Shown here: in pieces, positions 11,701 to 24,341 of the stretch
Layout of the letters: each line of letters begins with the position of its first letter
Numbering within the stretch: the stretch's first letter is position 1
Assembly: GCF_964355755.1 (NCBI RefSeq)
Contig: NC_092677.1
Span: 10,500,601 to 10,564,600, forward strand
Direction of reading: 5' to 3'
DNA length: 64,000 nucleotides
From: Antedon mediterranea
Taxonomy: Eukaryota; Echinodermata; Crinoidea; Comatulida; Antedonidae
The notes under the pieces: model-generated
Seen by the model: only the letters and a program-made list of their open reading frames with translations
What the model was told of the DNA's origin: nothing
The model's database searches: none
Position numbers and translations under genes: made by a program

Positions 11701-14700
11701 ATGGCAGATAACCGTAAGTCAAGAGTAATTTTTATTTTCTGATCATTCATAATAAGGCAAAATGAAATTATATTGCCATAGAGTCGATGCTGCCATTTTA
11801 GAACTTATTGAATAGTCATGTAACATCTGTTATAGTACATGATTTGCGCAATTTGAAAATTACACAAGAATTTTCTTGCGTAATTTGTTAATTTTGCAAT
11901 TGCGCCTTTTTGATTAATACCTATTCTATATACCTCCATGATAAGACATAACAATAATAAAGTGTATTGTTGACGTTGCCAATACAAAATAATGCATTAT
12001 ACTAAAGAAAACTTTAAATTACATGCATGGTTGACTGCCAATAGCTTGATTAATTTGCTATTTAAATAATAATTATTATTTCTGCCAGATTATTTATAAT
12101 TTATTCATCTTGATGGGTAAAAATTACTTTTATTAGAAAATGACAAAAGTCGAAAAGATATGTCTGCATTCTGGGAACAACATTCCAAAGAGGCGTCATT
12201 GGAAGAAATGTTTCTGGACTCACAAGCAAAGGAAATTAGTAAAATGGAGGAGAGAGAGATTCTTACCCTGATGTGTGATGTTAAGAAGAAAGATGTTTTG
12301 GAATTGGGAAGTGGAATAGGGTATGTATCAATCATTTTTTAAAATATTAGTGACACATTTTAAGTATTTTTTTCATATTCATTTATTTATCAACAGTTTT
12401 CAACATTTCGAACATAACTTTATCAATCAAAATAAACTAACTATTGACAGGGTAAAACTAGGAGGCAGTGCCTTGTTTCCATGGGGACCCTATGGACAAA
12501 ACAAACGAAATACAACAAGTGAAACTAACATAATATGACTTAATTTTCCATTATGGTAAACTTTTTAAAGAGGTAAACTGTCGAATTTGTTGACGAGTTA
12601 CAATAATAAAAAACTAGCTTCTACAAAGCTTCTACACATTTAAACTGATATTCCTTAGATTATATATTTTTTCACTGTTTTCACAGACGATTCACCGGAA
12701 CGTTAGCTAAAGATGCTAATCATGTGACCAGCCTTGACTTTATGGAACCATTTGTTAGGAAGAACAAGGAGACAAATGGTCACTTGAAAAACATCACATT
12801 TGTGACAGCTGATGTTACTAAACAACACTTTGAACCAAAGAGGTAGAGTATGTTGCCTTTTAAGTAAAAGGTTGGTGGTTGTTGTATAGTCTAGAGTGTG
12901 TTAATATTGCTACAGACTTTAGGAAAGTCAAGCAGACAGACTGGGGCACTGCCACCACAGCCATAACAGTTTCAAGTCACTCCTCGACCATAATTGATAA
13001 TTCTGGTTGTAGATCAAGGCTTCATGTAAAACATAAGCACTTAAAACTGAAGTTCTGACTTGTGTGCACTTTAAATAGCCAGTAAATTTTTAGAAAAGAA
13101 TAGGTGGTTACAATGTTGATGCTGATTCATCTCAGTCCCTGTCACTTAATAATACAGTACAAAGGGAACGAAACTGTAAACTAACTACGCTTTTCCCCCC
13201 AGTTTTGATGTGGTTTTCAGTAACTGGTTACTAATGTATCTCAGTGATGCTGAAGTTAATGAGCTCATAATAAATATAATCAAGTGGATAAAACCTGGTG
13301 GAAAGGTCTTTTTTAGAGAGTCTTGTTTTAGACAATCAGGTAGGTTTAAACTGTTGCCTACAGTGTGTAGTCAGAATAGGCCTATGGCCGCAAATCGCAT
13401 TTCCGGCTATTCTCTTTTGTTTATGAACTATATTGTTGGTGTAATTTCCAGCCCACAAATTTCAATTGCCGACCTTAATATTGCCGACCTTATATTGTCA
13501 GAGGACGGCATTCTCTTGCCGACCGAAATTAGGCTAGATCCCTCCTCCTTTCAAGCCTCCTAGCAACAACATGGTACATTAGGGATCGTATCATTGAGAC
13601 TTTAACAGGCATATTCACCATCATGTGGTGTTTAGGTAAAAAACCATGGAATTAAGATGATTCCTGAATTCACTCAACCATTGCATCTTGCACTTGCGTC
13701 CGTGTGAGCTGCATGCTTTCTCTATCAAGTAGCTGGCTGGGCACGTCACACACGCACGCGGAGACCTGTGTAGGGGAATACCCTGTTATGTCAACCAAAC
13801 AACAACTATGCTCTGTGTACAGCTCGCTAGCTCCAGAACCACGATGTTCAGCAGTTATCAAATAGAACTTATCTTGTAAATTTTAGTGTTAGGTTTTTAT
13901 ATTTTAGTTAAATTTATTAAGGCTTGACTAGGCCTGTAGTGAACAATCGTCGTGTTGTGTTAGTATGCCCAGCAAAAAAAAAGTGGGAGGCCAAGCGGAA
14001 CTCGCTGTTCAGCGGGGGGATCGTACGATCCCCCGATCCCCCCCTGGTTACGGGCCTGTAAAGGGCAGTTGTGGATCCAGGGGGCGGGGGGTAGTTTGTG
14101 GAAGGTTGGTTATGCCTAAAAATGGTAAAATGAAGTGATGTTTTTGTTCTATCTTTTACATTGTAAATTTCGAAATTTCCTTGGATCCACTTTTGAGTGG
14201 TTGTACAGATGAACGACAACCCTGTGTCGATCTGGCCCTCTTGATCTTGAAGAAATAAACATCTAAATATAGTTTTTATTTTGACAACCAACAGGCAATA
14301 CCAAACGAGACTTCAATCCGACCAATTACCGTTCACCGTCAACGTACTGTGCAATGCTTCAACTAGCTAAGGCTGAAACTCCTGCGATGGGGCTAGATAT
14401 TTTGTTTTGTAGAAACATTAAAGCTTACATTGAGGTAATTTTTCATTTCATTTTCTCATTAGAAATAGTTTGATGTTAACAGTAAGAATTGTTTTATTTT
14501 AAATTTAAAAATATGTTTTAAAATTTAAACCTTGTTTATAGAGGAAATCCGTAAACAGCATATGCTGACAATTAAATGGCCCTCACATAAGTAGATAAAA
14601 CAAATTTATCTGTTTTGCTTTAGTTGAAAAAAAATCACCATCAATGTTGCTGGTTGCTGCAGAAAGTTTCTAGAACTACTAGTCACCAAGGTTACGACAC

Positions 14701-17700
14701 TTTCCAGCAGTTTTTAGACAACAAACAGTATACAAAGAATGGTGTTTTAAGATATGAGCGAATATTTGGAGCTGGTTATATCAGTACTGGCGGACAGGAG
14801 ACAACAAAGGTAAGAGGTTAATATTAGGTTACCTAAACTGGTGATGCGGAACAATGGCATTCAATATGTTTAATTTATTTATTTTTTTTTTATTTATTTA
14901 TTTATTACGGTATATATAAAATTACAAAAACAATAGCACATAGCTAATAACGTTTGTATTACAATAAAAAATATTGAAATGAAATCTATAAAAACTACAA
15001 TAATAAATTCGGAATATACAATTACAAAATTTCACAATTATTCACTAAAATTAAAATATTAAGAATCTTAAAATATATACACAATTTTGGAAAATACAAT
15101 TGCACTTTTATTTAAAAAAAAACGAAAAATTTACATTATAATATACTAAAGTAAAACCTATCTGCACTGTTCTTTATTTGATTATTATTATTATTATCTT
15201 TCAGTATAGGTGGCAACATTGCACAATTATTCACTAAAATATTCACAACATTAAAAATCTACAAAAATATATTAAATTTCGGAAAATAAAAGTTTACAGT
15301 ATATATTAATATTAAACGTTGTCTGCAGTGCTCTTCATTTGATTATTTTAGGCGGTAATATTGCACAATCATTTATTATATATTTTTTTAATTTAATTTT
15401 TCACAGGAGGAATTTAATTTGTTTATAATATAGGGAATCGTTGAATTTTTATATCGGTTAGTTTTTATTCTAGGTAATGTAAATCTATTGGGGTTACGTA
15501 ATCTAGATATATTAGGTCTTTCAGCAGGCAGCATATTACGATGTCTCTCTGACTTAAGGATACCTTCTCCAAATTTTAATGTTAATTTTTCTCTACGTTC
15601 AGCAAGGCTGGTAATTTTAAGTTGAGTAAGGGCCGTATCATAGCTCTCATAGTCCTGGCCAAGTATAATTTTGCATGCTCGCTTTTGCAACCTCTCAATT
15701 TCATTGGTCTGATGTTTTGTAATGCTAGAGTGCCAAACAACACATGCATACTCAGTCAGCGGCCGAATATAGAGTTGATAAATACTTAACATGTCACCAA
15801 TAGGTGCACTATATCCTCTCAATGCATAAAGAAGAAACATTCTTCTACTTGCTCTAGAGATAATATTTTTGATTTGGATATCCCAACCTAAATTGTCTTG
15901 TAGCTCAAGACCTAATAATTTCATACTATGTACAGTATCAATTTTTTCACCACTTATAGTAAATTGGGGGTAGTTTATTTGGGATTTCATAAAATTTATA
16001 TTAATAACATGGCACTTCGAAGGCTTGGGTAGCATGTCATTTTGTTTACACCAACAACTCAAGGAATCTAAATGGGATTGAAGTTCTGATGATGTACTAT
16101 TATTTTTTATATCAATTATTTCTCCCAGTGTTAGATCATCCACAAATTTCCAACGATTATCAGTGGTGTTACCCGCATCATTCACCATAACAGTAAATAT
16201 GCTGGGTCCCAGTTTGGTACCCTGGGGGACCCCACACGTTATAGTTCTTAGTCCAGAACAATGTCCCTTAAATTTCACACACTGGGTGCGATTCATCAGA
16301 AAACTGCTAATCGTTGGAATTATCGACGGTCTAACACCAGATTCTATCATCTTTGAAATAGCAACATTATGGTTTATCCTATCAAACGCAGTTGTGAAAT
16401 CAACTGTACATAATGTGGCGTAGGTCCCTGGCACATCAATATTGGATATAACCGTATTCAACATATCTACTAAGTAGTGTGTTGTACTAGTTCCTCTCAC
16501 GTTACCATACTGTTTACAATCCAATACTGGTTCGAAATCCGTTTTTAACCATCCCGCTAGGAATGATTCAAATACTCTACCCAATATTTTAGTTAGTGAA
16601 ATAGGTCGTAATTGGCCAACCATTGTCGGTTTTTTAACTTTAGGTACTGGTACAATTGATGCGGTCTTCCACACAGTTGGAAACACCCCTTCGTTTAGAC
16701 AGGTATTAAAGATTAAAAACAGGGGTTGTGCTATTTCAAAAGAAAACAGCTTAATGAGTTTCACCGGAATATCATCTGGGTGGCCAGATTTATTGGAGTT
16801 TAATTTCTTTAAACTCTTCCAAATTTCTCCATGGTATATTTTGGGGGGTGGTTTTGTAGGCAAGTACGAGGGAAGTGTTTCCAATCTGAGTGGTGGAAGC
16901 TGGCAACATACTCTTGAGAAATGTTCATTAATTTGTTCAGCCTGTTCTTCAACAGATTCACCATAGTTATTTAATTTAACATTGTCTGACTTATTGTTAT
17001 ATCCTGTAATGTTTTTAATTGTTTTATTCCATTTACCGGGTTGTGCATTTTTTAGTCCTTCTATATTATCCTTATAATGTTTCTCTTTAGCTTTGTTAAT
17101 TTCATACTTTACTTTGTTTCTTAGGCTTCGCCATAAATTTATATTATTAGATCTATATGCCTTTTGTCGCTCATCAATCAATTTATGTATGCGATAGTTC
17201 ATCCACGGCTTTTCATTATTTCGTCGTCGAATTACTTTTTGCGGAAAATGTTCTTCGTATTTTTGTTTTAGTATATTTTCAAGGATTTCTGCCATTTTCT
17301 CTCCTGATTCTGCCAAATACACCTCCTCCCATGATTCCTGAGTTATCCATTGGCCCATCGATCGAATACAAGATTCTCTGAATGGCCTTGTGATCAAGGC
17401 TTTTGAGGTAGGCTTGCGAATTTGATTTAAAGGCTTCCAAATGATTACACAGTGGTCACTCTTGCCCAATGGACTGTGTTTTATGGGTGTTTTGTAAACA
17501 TTATCAACATCAGTGACAATTTTGTCCAGGCAATTTTGTTTGCGAGTTGGGAAAAGAACGACTTGTTTAAGTAAGAGATGGTTTTCTAAATCATCAGTAT
17601 CAAATTCATTGAAGTCGCCTAGTATAATAAATGCTGCTTTATTATGTGTTCCTCGAATCTTATCCACTGTTGTAACAATGTGGTCAGAAAGCAGCATTGC

Positions 17701-20553
17701 ATGGTTGCACCTCGGAGGGTAATACACAGCGCATATACATAAGATTGATCCAATACAAGATGGTACTTTAACCTGGATCCACACCACCTCAAGATTTTCG
17801 GGTATCACAGCTTCAGTAATGCTTGCAGATTCTATATGATTACGAATGTATACTGCTACACCACCTCCTTTTTTATTTGCCCGATCTTTACGGTATACTT
17901 CATATTCACATAATTTAAATTTTCCAGATTTTGAACACATATGTTAGTAGCTTTCTATACATGTTTAATCACCAAATCAAAATATAAATGTTTTACTCAG
18001 ATAACAATTATCTTTTATTTAAAGGCAAATTAGGCAATGCAAATACAGATTTAAAAAAAAGCTAAATCAAAATGGTAATGTTAAATCAGGGAGGTATAAA
18101 ATAATACCTCCATGGTTAAACTGCCAGAAAGAAGTTCCGATCTTTTGGAAAACATTACAATATATAATGATTTTCTTTTTAAAAATCTTTTAGGAATTTG
18201 TTGCTACGTTGAATCTGAAGCCTGGACAGAGAGTGTTAGATGTAGGTTCTGGTATTGGTGGAGGGGATTTTTATATGGAAAAGGTAAATTAATGAGACTT
18301 AATTGTTTCTGTAGATTTTCTTTAAATTCTGTATAATTATGTATCATTTCCTTTCTCTGATTAATAAATAGATAATTATTGATTAAAATTAAACGGTTTT
18401 ATGTTCATTTTAAATAAATTCGACTAAATACCTAAACGATAATTCATTTATTCTGTTCTTCTATTCTATTTTTTATTAAAATAAATATATTGTATTTTAC
18501 CTAGAAATATGGTGCTGAAGTGTTTGGCATTGACTTATCAGCTAATGTTGTAGAAATTGCTATGGAACGCTCTCCAGCAGACACAAAGGTATTAATATTA
18601 GATGCTATATATACCTATTGATTTAGAATCAATAATGTGTATTTACAGTACACAAAATGAATGTTTATGAGTTGAAAGATTGACTGTTCTACTATACAGT
18701 AGGCCTACAGTGATTAAGTTCGCTTTTTGAAAATCCTTGGCATTTTACTTTTTTTTTTTTCGATTTCATATAATAAATCAAATCAAAAGGCAACTTTCTG
18801 ATTTTGTAAGCAGAGTAAAACTGTTATAGATGGCGCACACTAATAGTTGGTTTTCTCCCAAAACTAAAAACCTGATATTCCAACATTTTCAGTTGTCTCT
18901 TATATGCTATTTAAAATAAATTGTGAAAATGAATGGTGAGTGCCTCGGACAGAGAACAATTTCATCAATGTAGTATAGTAAATAGCTATACAAAACTTAC
19001 TTACCTTACTGCTAAACATTTAAAATTGTACAATAGCAACAAATATTAGACAAACAAACAAAAACTATGTTCACTAAAAATTTAAAATGACTATTATTAC
19101 AGATTTGTTTGAGAGTATCTATAGTTATTTGATATGTTGTTTTGGTATATTTTAGGTCCAGTTTCAGATCTGTGATGTGACAACAATACAGTTTGAATCA
19201 GAGAGTTTTGATGTTGTATACAGTAGAGATACCTTGCTACATATACCGGATAAGTTTGCAGTCTTTAAGCAATTTTTTGTGAGTTTAAAACTCTGTCTGT
19301 ACACTATCAAACTAACAAAAAAAGTGTGATGTGCCCAAATATGGTAGTAATATGCCCAAATGTGGTATTAATCATCATCATGTTCATATATGGGCACACA
19401 TTTTTTGATAGTGTAGACAGAGCTTAAGAAATGGTATTATAATATTTCACTTGATAATACTTTAGCATTATTAACGATAATATTAATAAAATAAATGATA
19501 ATTATTTTAAAATTTGTAATGCTAATACTATGATAATAATAACTACAATGAATATGATTATCAAATGTTTTAGAATTGTTTTGTTCTTTTTTAAGCATAT
19601 TGTGTGTAAATATTGTCGTATTGGTCATGTAATACATAGTCTACTCACTTTAAAACTAATATATTTTCACTTGCGTTGAGTCTACACATTAGGTCATGTA
19701 TCGATTTTCTTTCAAATTCATAACATTTTTTGTTTTTTCGCATTACAATGTCTTTTTAGAAATGGATGAAACCTGGTGGAAAACTATTTATATCAGATTA
19801 TTGCCATGGTGACTGTGAACATTCCGATAAATTTAAATCATATGTAGCTCAGCGAGGTTATGTTCTGCATACAGTTAAACGATACGGAAAGGTATTTAAA
19901 TGAATTTAAACACAAATTATATTATATTAGTTATATACTGGCACTTTTCAATTCACGGCATCTGATTGGTTAATAGCCGTTGTATAGTTATTGCCTTTCC
20001 CTCAACTCTAAGTTTGCTAAAGAGGACATGCATGCAACATATACCGTATGTATGGTCTTTATACAGTAATACTGTACATTTAAGCTCTTACCTTAAAACC
20101 TCTATACTTGACATTCTCTTTGGACTTACGTATCTCCACCATACCGAGAATGACATCTTGCACCTGTAAATAATTAAAATTTTCTTTAGATGTTAGAAGA
20201 AACAGGTTTTGTCAATGTGAAAGCAGATGATCGTTCAAAACAATTTATTAGAATTTTGAAACAAGAGAAGGCACAAACAGAGACTGCTAAAAATATGTTT
20301 ATAAAGGTAAGGAAAAGAAAGCTACTGTACGTATGTTGCTCTATTATCATTATCTATCAAAGAGCATTAAAAGCAGTTTCCGAATGATCATCCTCTTAAA
20401 AACCTAAAATTTCTAACCCACTTTTAATTTTTACATTAGGATTTTTCTGAAGCTGATTACAATGATATTGTTGGTGGATGGACTGAGAAGTTAGGACGAG
20501 TGGAGCTTGGAGATCAAGCATGGGGCACATTTTATGCCGAAAAACCACTTTAA
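11701..20553 (+). CDS. PMT: Two-domain phosphoethanolamine N-methyltransferase (PMT/PEAMT)
   Basis: Twelve exons: 11701-11713, 12137-12320, 12687-12842, 13203-13339, 14295-14434, 14624-14809, 18194-18283, 18505-18588, 19156-19278, 19760-19891, 20190-20306, 20440-20553. GT-AG junctions join in frame to 491 residues, the size of plant PEAMT. Domain 1 has SAM motif [10 protein letters not shown] (about 58-66), then [16 protein letters not shown] and [14 protein letters not shown] linker carries [14 protein letters not shown] (about 254-267), a hallmark of the family. Domain 2 has [11 protein letters not shown] (from about 286), [14 protein letters not shown] and [13 protein letters not shown]. 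Family role: SAM-dependent methylation of phosphoethanolamine through mono- and dimethyl forms to phosphocholine, feeding phosphatidylcholine synthesis in the cytosol. Both halves keep the SAM motifs, so both could be active, whereas nematodes split the activities between PMT-1 and PMT-2. Intron 6 (3.4 kb) carries an antisense LINE. The 13-nt first exon (ATG GCA GAT AAC C) rests on splice fit alone. Confidence 0.92.
13975..14100. repeat. Dispersed repeat fragment in PMT intron 4
   Basis: C/G-rich stretch with GATCGTACGATCCCCCGATC and a GGTTACGGGCCTG segment resembling the termini of the hAT-like element at 60149-61208. Boundaries are uncertain. Confidence 0.35.
14875..17960 (-). mobile_element. 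5'-truncated non-LTR retrotransposon (CR1/jockey-type LINE)
   Basis: The insertion lies in PMT intron 6, antisense to the host gene, between two copies of ATGTTTAAT (14866-14874 and 17961-17969), a 9-bp target-site duplication. Its 3' end (low coordinate) finishes in a TAAA/ATAA-type simple repeat, with partial repeats in the 3' UTR around 15035 and 15220. The 5' end truncates the endonuclease. The long open frame and intact duplication suggest a fairly recent insertion. Confidence 0.92.
15388..17940 (-). CDS. LINE ORF2 polyprotein: endonuclease (partial) + reverse transcriptase
   Basis: 850 residues without an internal stop. The N-terminal part is the C-terminal two thirds of an APE-type endonuclease: GGGVAVYI near 26, GDFN at 108-111, SDHC at 161-164. 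The reverse transcriptase follows, with [28 protein letters not shown] and the catalytic box FVDD in place of the more usual YADD/FADD. The C-terminus has the usual [14 protein letters not shown] region. The first endonuclease strands and catalytic Asn/Glu motifs are missing because of 5' truncation, and an in-frame TAG lies just upstream of the first Met, so this copy is probably not autonomous. No ORF1 is present. The CR1/jockey placement is by motif style, not phylogeny. Confidence 0.92.
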   Translation of the reverse strand: MCSKSGKFKLCEYEVYRKDRANKKGGGVAVYIRNHIESASITEAVIPENLEVVWIQVKVPSCIGSILCICAVYYPPRCNHAMLLSDHIVTTVDKIRGTHNKAAFIILGDFNEFDTDDLENHLLLKQVVLFPTRKQNCLDKIVTDVDNVYKTPIKHSPLGKSDHCVIIWKPLNQIRKPTSKALITRPFRESCIRSMGQWITQESWEEVYLAESGEKMAEILENILKQKYEEHFPQKVIRRRNNEKPWMNYRIHKLIDERQKAYRSNNINLWRSLRNKVKYEINKAKEKHYKDNIEGLKNAQPGKWNKTIKNITGYNNKSDNVKLNNYGESVEEQAEQINEHFSRVCCQLPPLRLETLPSYLPTKPPPKIYHGEIWKSLKKLNSNKSGHPDDIPVKLIKLFSFEIAQPLFLIFNTCLNEGVFPTVWKTASIVPVPKVKKPTMVGQLRPISLTKILGRVFESFLAGWLKTDFEPVLDCKQYGNVRGTSTTHYLVDMLNTVISNIDVPGTYATLCTVDFTTAFDRINHNVAISKMIESGVRPSIIPTISSFLMNRTQCVKFKGHCSGLRTITCGVPQGTKLGPSIFTVMVNDAGNTTDNRWKFVDDLTLGEIIDIKNNSTSSELQSHLDSLSCWCKQNDMLPKPSKCHVININFMKSQINYPQFTISGEKIDTVHSMKLLGLELQDNLGWDIQIKNIISRASRRMFLLYALRGYSAPIGDMLSIYQLYIRPLTEYACVVWHSSITKHQTNEIERLQKRACKIILGQDYESYDTALTQLKITSLAERREKLTLKFGEGILKSERHRNMLPAERPNISRLRNPNRFTLPRIKTNRYKNSTIPYIINKLNSSCEKLN
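19285..19427. mobile_element. TTAA-flanked MITE in PMT intron 9
   Basis: TTAA on both sides, left end ACTCTGTCTGTACACTATCA, right end inverted (GATAGTGTAGACAGAGC). The interior has the conserved TGATGTGCCCAAATATGGTA motif and its inverted counterpart. Noncoding, about 140 bp. Confidence 0.85.
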
Positions 20554-21052
20554 AGTTGGAATAGAAGTTGAGACACAGTTGACTGCATTAGCCCATTTTA
20601 AAATAAAATAAAATCATTTTATAAATCAGCAAAAAATATTTGTATATTGTAAATTACTTGCTGACGACGTTGTCTTCCAGTTCCAGTTATTCTCTTTATA
20701 GTTTCTATGAAACTACTTACCTACTAGACCATTTTGTAATGGTCAGATTTTAGATTGTCTACCTTGCTTAATGTGAATTTATTTTATCCACAATTTTAAT
20801 ACTATAAATAAAATATGTGACATACAAAAATGTGTATTTTCACATTTAAATAATATTAAATTATAGCAGCCTGGATTTCTTTAAATACAGTAAAATTTCA
20901 AAAGCCTAAAATTAAATTACATTCATAAATATATACATTTGATTTTCTGGTGCGCATGCATACAATTGAGGGACTAGTGCTGTTCCGTCATACCACGCCG
21001 AAAGTGTTTAACGTGTCACTCAATCCAATCGAGTTTGAACAATACCATGAAA

Positions 21053-21112
21053 GCCCAGTGGTATAATGGTTAGGAAATCTGCATATTCCAGGTTTGAATC
21101 TCGATTGGGGCA
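21053..21112 (+). repeat. tRNA-derived SINE head / pseudo-tRNA
   Basis: It starts GCCCAGTGGTATAATGGTTA (A-box-like) and has GGTTTGAATC (B box), ending GGGGC, which partly pairs with the start. At about 60 nt it is too short for a cloverleaf, since the anticodon arm is reduced, so it is a relic rather than a working tRNA. Confidence 0.55.
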
Positions 21113-22744
21113 ACTTTTTCTCATTCTCACAGATTTCCTCATCTTATCATTCCAAATTAATTAATACATTTTCAGTATATCAGATATAGTAGAATTTGTT
21201 CTGTGCCTGTGGTATATTTATATATAATTATATACATACAATATTTTAAAATTATTTTTAACAAATATAGACTGATTGTATTAAAAGATTATTTCACAAA
21301 AAATACAATTATATACAGTACATACAATATTTAAAATTATAAAAAAAAAAAATATAGAATGATTGTATTAAAAGCGTATTTCACAAACAATACAATTTTA
21401 TTTAAATGTTTATTGCAAGTTGAAACATGTTGTCCTTTGTATTAGGACCAAGGTGTTGTCGTTATTTAATGGTCATTGCCAGCCATGTTTCAATAATTCT
21501 CGATAAAATAATATTACCACAAATAGTGTTTGTAAAAGAGCATTTATAAATGGAGTTTCTAAAGCAGTTACTGTATGAAAAAGTGTCAATGTTTATATCA
21601 AGTAAATTTCTTGAATCTGGGACCAATTTGGACTAAACTCTGGCTTCAGATGATTTTATAGTCAATGATTACATTTTTTAGAAAATGTTACAATGCTGGT
21701 TAATAAATGTTCATTGTGAACTTATATTACTTGTATACTTTTATCATTGGTGTCACTTGCTGTTTGCTCGATGGTAGATTGAATTTTTTTTAAAATCATG
21801 GATGTATGTTGATTCATTTTCTTATAAATATCAGTCTATATATATTATAGAAGGTGATAGGAAACATCAGATTCTAGAACCATTAGTTAATTACGCCTGG
21901 CTATATCGCAAGTCATGGGCTTTCACCACAGTCAGTTTCATCTCAGCTAGGCCCACCCAAACCCATCCGATTTTCAAGTTTTACCAGGCCATCCTAAGTC
22001 TTTTGGCTGGGTTCTATAAATGTAGCGTGACAGCCGAAGGCCTACATATTATGTCTGGGAGATGGATGATTAATTATTTTGTAAAAGACTTACTTACGTA
22101 TTAGGTCATGTCCTGATTTATGAAAGCAAAAGAAATTCAATACTCTTTAAGGTGAAACAAAATGACTTTATACAAAAAACCACGGCAGGCGATCGTCGTG
22201 TGGTGGTGTTTGTGATTGGTCAGTAGTTCAATAGCAGGATGTACCAATACACATGTGCATATTATGTGTTACCGTGACGATGGAGCGTTTCCTCCACTCA
22301 CGACCAGCCAGCGTGTGCTCTGGGCGTTTGCTCCTAGACCTAGAAATGCATTCCGATCCGTGATGGAAAGAATGTACAGTTGTATACTAGTAATCTTCTA
22401 TTACTCTCTAGTCACGAGCTAAATTAATGATACCCATATTTGTCAAATTACGTTATTTGAATAAATACAAAGTGGACTTACTAGTTACAATTAATTGGCA
22501 CTTTATGTTCCTGTTAATTTAGTCAAACAAATCAAATGAACTTCGAGGCGAATCGAATGGCCCTGTGACGATATCGCGGTAAAAATGAACAATGATTTTA
22601 CAGGCGTGAAAATAAATGAACCGTGAACATTTTAAATCAAAATATTTGCATAAAATTTAAGTGCAATTCATACTGCGTGGTGATTGCTTAGTTAAGGCAG
22701 AGGCAACTCAAACTGCTTTTCAAGTCATTTTGGTTTTCTTACGA

Positions 22745-24341
22745 CCGAAAAAGGGTACTAGGACATTTTGCCGAATGCCATTTCGCCGACAGACATTTAG
22801 CCGACAGACATTTAGCCGACCGGACATTTAGTCGACAGGTTATTTGGTCGACAGGACATTTCGCCGACAGGACATTTTGCCGACTGGACATTTCGCCGAC
22901 AGGACAATTCGCCGACAAGACATTTTGCCGACAACTATTTCGCCGAAAGACGACAGACAACTGGCCGACAAGACATTTCGCCGACAACTATTTCGTCGAC
23001 ATAGGACATATTGTCGAATTGACATTACGAATTATTAACACTTACGTCTATGAAACAAATAAGCCTATGTTTTTTTTTTATTTTGTTTGGAATTCGTTGA
23101 TCTGCTACTCAGAAGTAAGGTATGACAAATTATAGCGTATTTATTCGAATAAATGCCCGGGTCGTTTGTTGTTCAGGAGCCGTTCAATCAAGGGAGGCCT
23201 TGATATGATATAATACGATAACATAATGACATTAAATTATCTAGATATAAAAAAAATACAACACAAATTTCAAGAAGAGATAAAAGGTTTAGGCCTATTA
23301 ATTACATGTGTCAGTAATTATTTATATTTATTTTTTATTCTCTTCATTATATTGACAGTATAGTAACACAGTAACACACACTTTAGGTTGGGTCTATTAT
23401 TTCACTAAATTAATGTCTAGAAAAGATCTTCGAATATTTTTATAATTAATATTTTATTTCTCTAAAATTGTCTTACCGGACGAGCCACAGTTTTAGCCAA
23501 CCACAAATTGATCTCTGTGGCATGTTCGTTTATTATCGGTTATTTATTCGCCTCCATGCAGCAGTTTCAATTTGCGTTTTCCGACGTCTTATAGATAGTC
23601 AGTATTAATAGGCGTAGAAAATTCTGTTAAACAAGTGGTTACTTGAAATTGTTAACATTATTTGTTTTTATTTTAAAACACTTTTTATGATACTTATATA
23701 GAACAATATTGATAAAATCTCAAATCGAAATAAAATTACAATTAATTGTTGTTTTTTTGTTTGCATTTTCTATTGACATTGGCTCATCAGACAGTTATCT
23801 AATGTTTTGAAATAGGAAAAATAAATTTAAGGTTTAAAAGAAATTTAATGAAACTGAATTTGAACCATTACCACTTCTAAGTGGCACAAACGTTTGTTTA
23901 AAAAGCGAAAGCACGTGTGAAGATATCGCACTTTTGTTTCCCATGGTAAGGAGGAAAGGATGAAATGTCCGCTCGCTTTTTAGAGACATTTTAGGTGAAG
24001 TTTCTTTAGTCCCTCAGTCCTAGTTTCTATTATTTATCAAGGTTTTTACTCTTCGATGATTTAGAATAGCAAATGTAATGTAAATGTATCCTCTGTAAAT
24101 GTGTCTTGTCGGCCAATAGTCTGTCGGTCAAATGTCTGTCGGCTAATTGTCTGTCGGCGAAATGGTTTTCGGCGAAATGTCCTGTCGGCGAAATGTCTTG
24201 TCGGCGAAATGTCTTGTAGGCGAAATGTCCTGTCGGCGAAATATCTGGTCGGCGAAATGTCCGGTCGGCGAATAGTCTGTCGGTCAGTTGTCTGTCGGCT
24301 AAATGGCGTTCGGCAAAATGTCCCGTTTCCCCGAAAAAGGG
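22745..24341. mobile_element. Foldback-like element with minisatellite inverted arms
   Basis: Two arms of about 240-280 bp (22756-23030 and 24105-24330) are inverted with respect to each other. Each is an irregular array of a 16-17 bp unit of the type CGCCGACAGGACATTT with variants (TTAGCCGACAGACA, TTGGTCGACAGGAC). About 1.1 kb of unrelated AT-rich DNA lies between them. The element is flanked by an 11-bp direct repeat, CCGAAAAAGGG (22745-22755 and 24331-24341), consistent with a target-site duplication. No transposase is encoded. Open frames across the arms are by-products of the repeat. Confidence 0.8.

Noticed and set aside
13210-13563. 117-residue protein continuing past PMT exon 4
   Set aside because: The first part is exon 4 of PMT. 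The rest is intron read-through after the GT donor at 13340, into repeat-like DNA.
21053-21112. Functional tRNA gene
   Set aside because: A and B boxes are recognisable, but the total length is about 60 nt and the anticodon arm is too short for a cloverleaf.
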